In this document: positions 57,801 through 64,000 of the stretch, one piece after another
Layout: every line of letters starts with the position of its first letter
How positions within the stretch are numbered: the first letter of the stretch is position 1
Made by a program: the position numbers and the translations under genes
NCBI RefSeq assembly: GCF_039537405.1
Contig: NZ_BAABAL010000019.1
Location: forward strand, 186,001-250,000
From: Allokutzneria multivorans
Lineage (GTDB): Bacteria; Actinomycetota; Actinomycetes; Mycobacteriales; Pseudonocardiaceae
Reading direction: 5' to 3'
DNA length: 64,000 nt
The notes under the pieces: model-generated
What the model was told of the DNA's origin: nothing
What the model saw: only the letters and a program-made list of their open reading frames with translations
Databases searched by the model: none

Positions 57801-58817
57801 GTGGCTGTGCCAGATCCCGTCGATGCCCGTTTGCTCGCCCTGGTAGCGGAGGCGGGCCGTGCGGCCGTGCACGAGATCGCCGCGAGAGCGGGGATGGACC
57901 CGCGCGAGGTGGCCTCCCGGCTGATCGCGCTCTCCGCGACCGGCCTCCCGCTGCTCGTCGGCGTCGAGTGCGACCCCAACGGCCTGCGCGCCGCGCTCGC
58001 CCCTCCGCCGCCGCAACAACAGCAGCCGCACTGGGGCCACCCCGGTCAGCAGCAGCACCCGCATCCGCACCAGCCCGTGCACGGGACGCCGAGCGGCGCC
58101 TACCCGGTGCACGGCACGCCCAGCGGTCCCTACCCCGGCCCCAGCGGCCCGTACCCCGTGCACGGCGGCCACACCGGCGCGTACCCGCCGCAGGCCTTCC
58201 CGCAGAGCACCCCGTTCCCCGCGCAGCAGCACCCGCAGAGCACGCCGTTCCCGGTCCAGCCCCAGCAGCCGCCGCACCACCAGCCGCCCCAGCCGACGCA
58301 GCCGCCCCAGCCCGCCGACCCGGTGCTCAGCACGTGGGGTCCGCCGCAGAGCTCCTCGTGGGCGCGCGGTGACCAGCCCGCGCTGCCCGCCGGTCCGCGC
58401 ACCGGCAAGGTCGGCACCACCCTGGAGACGATCGGCCTCGAAGGCGAGCAGCTCGGCATCCAGCTGGTCGAGGTCGTCGACCCGGCCGACTTCCTCTTCA
58501 CCGCTGCGGGCTACCGCCTCCAGGAGGGTGAGCGCGCGGTCGTGGTGCACACCGAGCTGACCAACCGCGGCCAGATCCCCTTCGCCTCGCTGCCCGACCT
58601 GTACCTGGTGCTCATCACCACGGACGGCAGGCAGGTCTCCAAGGCCCCGGTCTCGCTGTCCTCCCGGCCGCCGCACCGCATCGGGGTCAACCCGGGCGAG
58701 ACGGCGGGCGGCCACACCGTCTACGTGCTCCCCGAGTCCATCGACGTGGTCTCGGTGAAGTGGAGCGCGCGCTCCGACGACGACAAGCGCAGCCTCACCT
58801 GGTCCACCCTCGACTGA
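57801..58817 (+). CDS. AsnC-type HTH fused to a Pro/Gln/His-rich linker and a beta-rich domain
   Basis: 338 residues. Residues 1-55 form an AsnC-like helix-turn-helix (DARLLALVAEAGRAAVHEIAARAGMDPREVASRLIALSATGL). Residues 65-195 are low-complexity, rich in Pro, Gln, His and Gly with repeats HGTPSGxYP and QSTPFP. Residues 200-338 are a beta-rich domain (TLETIGLEGEQLGIQLVEVVDPADFLFTAAGYRL) like DUF4352-type immunoglobulin-fold domains. The start is GTG 57801, 7 bases after TAGCGT. Function unknown. Confidence 0.78.
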   Translation: MAVPDPVDARLLALVAEAGRAAVHEIAARAGMDPREVASRLIALSATGLPLLVGVECDPNGLRAALAPPPPQQQQPHWGHPGQQQHPHPHQPVHGTPSGAYPVHGTPSGPYPGPSGPYPVHGGHTGAYPPQAFPQSTPFPAQQHPQSTPFPVQPQQPPHHQPPQPTQPPQPADPVLSTWGPPQSSSWARGDQPALPAGPRTGKVGTTLETIGLEGEQLGIQLVEVVDPADFLFTAAGYRLQEGERAVVVHTELTNRGQIPFASLPDLYLVLITTDGRQVSKAPVSLSSRPPHRIGVNPGETAGGHTVYVLPESIDVVSVKWSARSDDDKRSLTWSTLD

Positions 58818-58847
58818 CCCTCAACCTCTTCAGCGCCGACTGAACGA

Positions 58848-58894
58848 CCCAATGTGGCATTGGTTACGTCTGACGAAACAAATGCCACATTGGG
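58848..58894. terminator. Hairpin between convergent genes (family B-like flank)
   Basis: A perfect 14-base stem, CCCAATGTGGCATT (58848-58861) and AATGCCACATTGGG (58881-58894), with a 19-base loop. ACTGAACGACCC at its left resembles family B. It lies between the convergent AsnC-fusion and rluD genes and probably terminates both. Confidence 0.65.
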
Positions 58895-58910
58895 TACGCA
58901 AACGCGGGCG

Positions 58911-59837
58911 TCAGGATTCGGCGCGGAGGGCTTCGAGGGCGTCGGCGAGGTCGGCTGGGTACTCGGAGACGAACTGCACCCACTGGCCGTCAGCCGGGTG
59001 GTCGAAGCCGAGCGTGCGCGCGTGCAGCCACTGTCGCGTGATGTTGAGCCGCTTCGCCAGCACCGGGTCCGCGCCGTAGGTCAGATCGCCGACGCACGGG
59101 TGCTTCAGCGCGGAGAAGTGCACGCGGATCTGGTGGGTGCGCCCGGTCTCCAGCTTCACGTCGACCAGGGACGCCGCGCGGAAGGCCTCCATCACCTCGT
59201 AGTGGGTGATCGAGTCCTTGCCGCCGTTCATCACCGCGAACTTGTAGTCGTGCTTGGGGTGCCGGTCGATCGGCGCGTCGATGGTGCCGCGCGACGGGTC
59301 GGGGTGGCCCTGCACCAGGGCGTGGTAGCCCTTGTCGACCGTGCGCTCCTTGAACGCGCGCTTCAGCACGGAGTACGCGTGCTCGCTCTTCGCGACGACC
59401 ATGACGCCGGTGGTGCCAGCGTCGAGTCGGTGCACGACGCCCTGCCGCTCGGCCGCGCCGGAGGTCGCGATGCGCACACCGGCCGCCGCGAGCCCGCCGA
59501 CCACCGTGGGGCCGCTCCAGCCGGGGCTGGGGTGCACGGCGACGCCGACCGGCTTGTCGATCACGACGATGTCGTCGTCCTCGTGCAGCACGACCATGCC
59601 CTCGACCGCGATCGCCTGGATCTCGATGGGGCGCTCGGGCTCGGGCAGGGTGATCTCCAGCCAGGAGCCCGCGGTGAGCCGGTCGGACTTGCCGACGGGC
59701 TGGCCGTCGAGCAGCACATCGCCCTTCTCGGTCAGCCCGGCGACGACCGTGCGGGACAGGCCGAGCAGCTTCGACAGGCCCGCGTCGACGCGCATGCCCT
59801 CCAGGCCGTCCGGCACTGGCAGCGTTCGCGCGCTCAC
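58911..59837 (-). CDS. rluD: RluD-type 23S rRNA pseudouridine synthase
   Basis: 308 residues. N-terminal S4 RNA-binding domain (MRVDAGLSKLLGLSRTVVAGLTEKGDVLLDG), then a pseudouridine synthase core with the catalytic Asp in HRLDAGTTGVMVVAKS and the RTHQIRVHF motif. GTG 59837 overlaps lspA by four bases. Often found next to lspA in actinobacteria. The exact rRNA sites cannot be told. Confidence 0.93.
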   Translation of the reverse strand: MSARTLPVPDGLEGMRVDAGLSKLLGLSRTVVAGLTEKGDVLLDGQPVGKSDRLTAGSWLEITLPEPERPIEIQAIAVEGMVVLHEDDDIVVIDKPVGVAVHPSPGWSGPTVVGGLAAAGVRIATSGAAERQGVVHRLDAGTTGVMVVAKSEHAYSVLKRAFKERTVDKGYHALVQGHPDPSRGTIDAPIDRHPKHDYKFAVMNGGKDSITHYEVMEAFRAASLVDVKLETGRTHQIRVHFSALKHPCVGDLTYGADPVLAKRLNITRQWLHARTLGFDHPADGQWVQFVSEYPADLADALEALRAES

Positions 59838-60409
59838 GACTGGGACTCCTTCTTCTTGGAAGACTTCTTCTCGATCATCGTGCCGTCGTACTCCCGGCCG
59901 AGCAGCGCCATCAGCACGATGAGCGCTCCACCGACGCAGATCGCCGAGTCGGCCACGTTGAACACCGGCCACACCGAGCCGTCCGGGGCGAACAGCGACA
60001 GGAAGTCGACGACGTGCCCGTGCAGGAAGCCCGGCGGGCGGAAGAGCCGGTCGCCGAGGTTGCCGAGGGCTCCGGCCAGCACCAGGCCCAGACCGGCCGC
60101 CCAGCCACCGGAGCGCAGGCGCGGCGCGAAGTACAGGATCGCCAGCACCACCGCCGCCATGATCAGCGACAGCACCCAGGTGTAGTCGGCGCCGATGGAC
60201 CACGCCGCGCCGGGGTTGCGGACCAGCACCAGGTAGAGCCCGCCGCCGAACAGGCGCACCGGTTCCTGGCCCTCCAGGGACGCGACCGCCCAGAACTTGG
60301 TGACGATGTCCAGCGCCAGCACCACCGCGGCCAGCGCGGCGAACAAGCCGAGCCTGCGCGGTGGCGGCGGTGGTGTGCTCTCGGTGCTCACCGGGTCATT
60401 GTCGCTCAC
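59834..60409 (-). CDS. lspA: Signal peptidase II (lipoprotein)
   Basis: 191 residues, four spans. Family motifs: VRNPGAAWSIG, GNLGDRLFRPPG, HVVDFLSLF, and FNVADSAICVGG with the catalytic Asp pair. The N-terminal tail has two similar SDNDxV units encoded by a tandem repeat, so starts at 60409 and 60391 (and perhaps earlier) are possible. It processes lipoproteins made by Lgt. Confidence 0.93.
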   Translation of the reverse strand: MSDNDPVSTESTPPPPPRRLGLFAALAAVVLALDIVTKFWAVASLEGQEPVRLFGGGLYLVLVRNPGAAWSIGADYTWVLSLIMAAVVLAILYFAPRLRSGGWAAGLGLVLAGALGNLGDRLFRPPGFLHGHVVDFLSLFAPDGSVWPVFNVADSAICVGGALIVLMALLGREYDGTMIEKKSSKKKESQS

Positions 60410-60426
60410 CCGGTCATTGTCGCTGA

Positions 60427-61824
60427 TCAGAGATCGGCCAGGAACGGCGGCAGCGGCCGGGGGTCGTTGCGCGGGGTCCAGCGGCCGTCCACGAGCTCGT
60501 ACTCCCACTTCGGGCCGTCCGCGACGATCCGCCGCAGCGCGCCGACCACGCGCGAGACGTGCTCGGAGTTGTTGCCCAGGCCCAGGCTGACGCGCAGCGC
60601 CCGGCCACCCTCGGAACCGCTCCCGGCGATCAGCCGCTTGGTGGCGATGTGGGCGCAGAACGCGCCGTCGCGCACGCCGATGCCGTACTCCGCCGACAGG
60701 ATCGCGGCGAGCAGCCCGGCGTCGTGGCCGTCGACGGTGAAGCTGACAACGCCGACGCGGTCCGGCGCCTCGTCCCCGAACAGGGTCAGCTCGCGGAAGC
60801 CGGGCACCGTGGCCAGACCGGCCTTGAGCTGGGTGAACAGCTTGTCCTCGTGCGCCTTCACGTCCTCCCAGCGCTGCCGCGCCAGGACTCCGCAGGCCAC
60901 GGCGAGCGCGTGCACGCCCACGACGTTGGGCGAGCCGGCCTCGTGCCGCTCGGGCACCTTCGACCAGCTCACGCCCAGGTGGTCGCCCCAGTCGACGACG
61001 TTGCGGGTGGCTCCGCCGCCGATCAGGTACGGCTCGGCCTGCTGGAGCCAGTCGGAGCGGCCGACCAGCGCGCCCGCGCCGAACGGGGCGTAGAGCTTGT
61101 GCCCGGAGAGCACGACGTAGTCCACCTCGGCGGCGCTGGCGTCCACCGGCCGGTGCGGAGCGAGCTGCGCCGCGTCGAGCACGGTCCGCGCGCCGTGCGA
61201 GTGCGCGCACCGGACGAGGTCGTTGACCGGCCACACCTCACCGGTCACGTTGGAGGCGCCGGTCAGCACCACCAGGCGCGGGCCGACCGGAGCGGACTTG
61301 AGCGCCTCGTCGAGCACGCGGACGGCCTCGGCGGGCGTCGCGGGGGTCTGCAACCGGTTCACCCGGGGACCGCGCCACGGCAGCAGCGCGGCGTGGTGGT
61401 CGGTGTCGAAGACGAAGACGCTGGTGCCCTTGGGAACGCTGCGCGCCAACAGGTTCAGCGAGTCGGTGGTGTTGCGGGTGAAGACCACGGCGTCGGTCTG
61501 GCGGGCTCCGACGAAGCGGCGGACGGCGTGCCGGGCCTGCTCGTAGATGCGGGTGCAGACCTGGGAGGCGAAGCCCGCGCCGCGGTGCACGCTGGCGTAC
61601 CAGGGCAGCAGCTCGTCGACGGCGTCGCGGACCTGCTCCAGGCACGGGGCGCTGGCGGCGTGGTCGAGGTTCGCGTAGGGCACCAGCTCGCCCGTGACCA
61701 GCGGAACCGTCAGGCGCGAGCCCACGACGGAGGGAACCGAGGAACGGATGGGGGCGAACGCGAGCGACACAGCGACCTCCGTGAGTCCGTGGGACTCGCC
61801 GGGAGGGAGTCCGCGCTTGCTCAC
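60427..61824 (-). CDS. Cysteine desulfurase-like class V PLP enzyme
   Basis: 465 residues. NLDHAASAPC near residue 52, FTRNTTDSLNLLARS, FDTDHHAALLPWR, TGASNVTGEVWPVNDL, LDAAQLAPHRPVD, and the PLP-lysine in VVLSGHKLYAPFGAGALVG. The C-terminal VRDGAFCAHIA contains the loop Cys used in desulfurases. It is longer than typical SufS (about 410). It lies between lspA and an antiporter, without Suf partners; role uncertain. Confidence 0.83.
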   Translation of the reverse strand: MSKRGLPPGESHGLTEVAVSLAFAPIRSSVPSVVGSRLTVPLVTGELVPYANLDHAASAPCLEQVRDAVDELLPWYASVHRGAGFASQVCTRIYEQARHAVRRFVGARQTDAVVFTRNTTDSLNLLARSVPKGTSVFVFDTDHHAALLPWRGPRVNRLQTPATPAEAVRVLDEALKSAPVGPRLVVLTGASNVTGEVWPVNDLVRCAHSHGARTVLDAAQLAPHRPVDASAAEVDYVVLSGHKLYAPFGAGALVGRSDWLQQAEPYLIGGGATRNVVDWGDHLGVSWSKVPERHEAGSPNVVGVHALAVACGVLARQRWEDVKAHEDKLFTQLKAGLATVPGFRELTLFGDEAPDRVGVVSFTVDGHDAGLLAAILSAEYGIGVRDGAFCAHIATKRLIAGSGSEGGRALRVSLGLGNNSEHVSRVVGALRRIVADGPKWEYELVDGRWTPRNDPRPLPPFLADL

Positions 61825-61894
61825 CGCGTTGCGCGGTGAACCAGGTCCTCACCTAGAGCACCCCACCGCGGTTGGAGGGTTGCCGACCAGCAAG

Positions 61895-61996
61895 CTAGGG
61901 CTTGTCGCTGGCACTCATGACCTTGCGATCGAAAGTAGCCGAGGACGCGCCAACGCGCCAGACCCCGTCCAGATCCTGGAACGCGACCTGCGCCAC
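61895..61996 (-). CDS. Possible 33-residue peptide
   Basis: GTG 61996 to TAG 61895 encodes 33 residues (VAQVAFQDLDGVWRVG...). Codon use fits coding DNA but there is no clear ribosome site or homologue. It lies in the 203-base gap between the antiporter end and the desulfurase-like gene. It could be a gene remnant or chance. Confidence 0.2.
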   Translation of the reverse strand: MAQVAFQDLDGVWRVGASSATFDRKVMSASDKP

Positions 61997-62027
61997 AGCT
62001 GACTGGAGCCGTTGCGGCGCAAGGGAA

Positions 62028-63506
62028 TCAGTCCCCCGACTCGCCCTTCCAGCGCGCGTAGCGACCCGCGCGGTCGATGGCGCGGACCCGTCGTTCGGCG
62101 CCCTCGCGCACCTCCTCGGTGGCCACGATCAGCAGCTGGTCGCCCACCTGGATGCGCGTGGTGGGCTGCGGCGTGAACCCGGCCTTGCCGCGCACCACGA
62201 GGCTCACCGTCGCGCCGACGGGCAGCCTCAGCTCGGTGATGTAGACGCCGTGCAGCTTCGAGCCCTCCGGCACGCGCACCTGCAACAGCTCCGCGCCCAG
62301 CTCGTCCAGCGGCGCCGAGTCGACCTCGACCTGCTGCGGCTCACCTCGGCGCACGAGCCCGAGCATCCGCGCCACCAGCGGCAGCGTGGTGCCCTGGATC
62401 AGGGTCAGCACCACGACGAGCACGAACACCACGTCGATCAGCTGCTGCGCGCCGGGGACGTCCTGGGTCACCGGGATCAGCGCGAGCACGATCGGCACCG
62501 CGCCGCGCAGCCCCGACCACGACAGGAAGACCTGCTCCCGCCAGGGCACCCGGAACGGCAGCGCGGCGGCGAGCACCGACAGCGGCCTGGCGACCAGCAC
62601 CAGCACCGCGCCGGTGATCAGCGCCGGGATGATCACGCTCGGCAGCCGCCCCGGCGAGGCGTAGAGGCCGAGCAGCACGAACAACCCGATCTGGGAGAGC
62701 CAGCCGAGCCCTTCGGCGAAGGACAGCGTGTCGCTGCGGTGCGGGAGCTTCGCGTTGCCCAGCACCAGTCCCGCGACGTAGGTGGCGAGCAGTCCCGAGG
62801 CGTGCAGCTCCTGGCCCGCCGAGTACGCGAGCACGCACACCGCGACTGTCGCAAGTGGATAGAGACCGGTCGCGGGCAACGCCGCGCGGCGCAACGCCTG
62901 ACCGCCGAACCACCCCAGCGCGATGCCGACGACCGCGCCCACGCCGAGCTCGTAGACCACGAGCGCGGGTGTCCACCAACTGGCCGTCTCCGTGCTGGCG
63001 AGGAGGACGACCGCGATGTACACCGGCGCGTCGTTGAGACCCGACTCCAGCTCCAGGGTTCCGGAGATCCTGCGGTGCACACCGAGTCCGCGCAGAACGC
63101 TGAACACCGCGGCGGCGTCCGTCGAGGACACCACCGCGCCCCACAGCAACGCGGTCCGCCAGTCGAGGTCGAGCAGGTAGTGCAGGCCCGTCGCCGTGAC
63201 GCCGATGCTCACCGCGACGGCCACAGTGGACATCGCGATGCCCAGTCCGAGCGCGGGTTTGACGTTGTGCCACCGCGTGGTCAGGCCACCTTCGGCGAGG
63301 ATCACCACCAGCGCCGCGATGCCGAGGTTCTGCGTCAGCTGGGCGTCGCTGAACAGGATGCCGAAGCCCGCCTCGCCGAGTAACAGCCCGATCCCGAGGT
63401 AGAGCAACAACGACGGCAGGCCCAGCCGCACCGAGGCTCGCACGGCGAGCACCGCGATCAGCACGACCAGGGCGCCGATCCCGAGTCCCAGCGACAGCTC
63501 CGCCAC
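62028..63506 (-). CDS. Cation/proton antiporter, NhaP2-like, with C-terminal TrkA-C domain
   Basis: 492 residues: about 12-13 membrane segments with the family motif GAVVSSTDAAAVFSVLRGLGV and ELESGLNDAPVYI, then a C-terminal RCK_C/TrkA-C domain (VYITELRLPVGATVSLVVRGKAGFTPQPTTRIQVGDQLLIVATEE) that binds nucleotide ligands and gates transport. Probable K+/H+ or Na+/H+ exchange. ATG/GTG 63506 is the start. Confidence 0.92.
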   Translation of the reverse strand: MAELSLGLGIGALVVLIAVLAVRASVRLGLPSLLLYLGIGLLLGEAGFGILFSDAQLTQNLGIAALVVILAEGGLTTRWHNVKPALGLGIAMSTVAVAVSIGVTATGLHYLLDLDWRTALLWGAVVSSTDAAAVFSVLRGLGVHRRISGTLELESGLNDAPVYIAVVLLASTETASWWTPALVVYELGVGAVVGIALGWFGGQALRRAALPATGLYPLATVAVCVLAYSAGQELHASGLLATYVAGLVLGNAKLPHRSDTLSFAEGLGWLSQIGLFVLLGLYASPGRLPSVIIPALITGAVLVLVARPLSVLAAALPFRVPWREQVFLSWSGLRGAVPIVLALIPVTQDVPGAQQLIDVVFVLVVVLTLIQGTTLPLVARMLGLVRRGEPQQVEVDSAPLDELGAELLQVRVPEGSKLHGVYITELRLPVGATVSLVVRGKAGFTPQPTTRIQVGDQLLIVATEEVREGAERRVRAIDRAGRYARWKGESGD

Positions 63507-63614
63507 ACCGCCTCCATCGCACGTCCGGTGACCTGAGCCACCATTGTCGCTGCTCGCCGCAAGAATTCGGAGCCGATGAGAGTTCGCTCTCGGGTTTCGA
63601 ATGCGGTGTAACCC

Positions 63615-63899
63615 TCATCCGAGCAGTTCGGCCAGCCTCCGCTCGGCGGCCGTGGTGCCCCCTGGAGCCAGATCGAGCGCGATCACCTTGTCCCGCCCGC
63701 GATCCCCGGCCACGATCGCGACGTCCTGTCGCCGCACGCCGAAAGCCTTCGCCACCGCGCGCCGCACGGCCTCATTGGCTTTTCCCTCAACAGCGGGCGC
63801 GGCGACCGAGACGACGAGCGCCGACCGCTCCCCCGCGTCCCACCGCCCGCCGACGGAGTCCTTGCGAGCACCCGGTTTCACGCGGACGGCGAACCTCAC
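63615..63899 (-). CDS. DUF167 (YggU-like) family protein
   Basis: 94 residues: VRVKPGARKDSVGGRWDAGERSALVVSVAAPAVEGKANEAVRRAVAKAFGVRR, then a conserved AGDRGRDKVIAL. Small alpha/beta protein of unknown function, widespread. GTG 63899 overlaps the next gene by GTGA. Confidence 0.92.
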   Translation of the reverse strand: MRFAVRVKPGARKDSVGGRWDAGERSALVVSVAAPAVEGKANEAVRRAVAKAFGVRRQDVAIVAGDRGRDKVIALDLAPGGTTAAERRLAELLG

Positions 63900-64000
63900 C
63901 CGTCCAGCCCCGTGCTCAGCACCTCGACCATCTCGTCGAGGTAGACCCGTTGCGCCGCAAGGGTTTCCGGCAACACACCGGGACTCATCCTGACCAGCTG
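63896..64000 (-). CDS. Partial coding sequence at window edge, unknown
   Basis: The last 34 residues before TGA 63896 read QLVRMSPGVLPETLAAQRVYLDEMVEVLSTGLDG. It is an upstream gene coupled to the DUF167 gene by GTGA, running beyond the window. Mixed charged and hydrophobic residues suggest a helical C-terminus. No family recognised. Confidence 0.6.
   Translation of the reverse strand, partial: QLVRMSPGVLPETLAAQRVYLDEMVEVLSTGLDG

Noticed and set aside
61825..62027. SAM or cobalamin riboswitch before the desulfurase-like gene
   Set aside because: No recognisable conserved core could be found by eye; only a small possible peptide is present.

Overview
The window is high-GC (about 70%) actinobacterial chromosome. 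GTG starts are frequent, genes are densely coupled by 4-base GTGA/ATGA overlaps, SoxR is of the actinobacterial [2Fe-2S] type, and a biotin-synthase auxiliary protein (BsaP) and a ClpC2-like protein are present. Gene content and intergenic palindromes fit Pseudonocardiales (Saccharothrix/Lentzea/Amycolatopsis-like), but the genus is an inference. No rRNA, tRNA, CRISPR array or phage/integrase module is visible.

1-9.8 kb: end of an OmpR-type response regulator, then lgt, a vapBC pair, and a leftward trp cluster (trpE, Trp-associated membrane protein, trpC, trpB, trpA). A TetR regulator lies divergent to trpE, and hisF-membrane protein-hisI follows. 9.8-19.4 kb: histidine genes broken into blocks (hisD-hisC-hisB; hisH-hisA; hisF-X-hisI). 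Unrelated inserts separate them: a ClpC2-like autoregulator with a double operator, a split transketolase divergent from soxR with a SoxR-type box between them, a kptA RNA 2'-phosphotransferase, a 52-residue membrane protein and a secreted I36-type inhibitor. 19.7-25.6 kb: three tandem secreted M14 carboxypeptidases, then five tandem paralogous small secreted proteins of unknown function plus a gene remnant.

25.6-36.8 kb: a class V PLP enzyme, a five-gene dipeptide/nickel-type ABC importer, a small HTH protein, and a GntR-governed module (DUF2848, MFS transporter, FadR-type GntR, nitrilase) whose two divergent promoters carry related operators; then an ATP-grasp-like protein. 36.9-41.9 kb: nadA-nadB-nadC opposite nrtR, with a perfect palindromic operator between them, and a LON-domain protein. 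42-43.7 kb: a lower-GC Fic AMPylase with 39-bp direct repeats upstream. 43.7-48.9 kb: bioA-bioD-bioB-bsaP, a membrane protein and a cytochrome P450. 49-57.5 kb: a GH38 alpha-mannosidase opposite a five-gene sugar-type ABC importer/PHP hydrolase operon. 57.8-64 kb: an AsnC-HTH fusion protein, rluD-lspA, a cysteine-desulfurase-like enzyme, a NhaP-type antiporter, a DUF167 protein and a partial gene.

Most unusual is the intergenic DNA. At least three families of palindromic repeats recur between genes. One (family A, six copies) has nested inverted arms around GTCTTCAAG...CTTGAAGAC in which both arms change together between copies. A second (family B) has an 11-bp stem whose 3-base loop is inverted between its two copies. 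Many genes start 6-7 bases after a TANNNT element, suggesting frequent leaderless transcripts.
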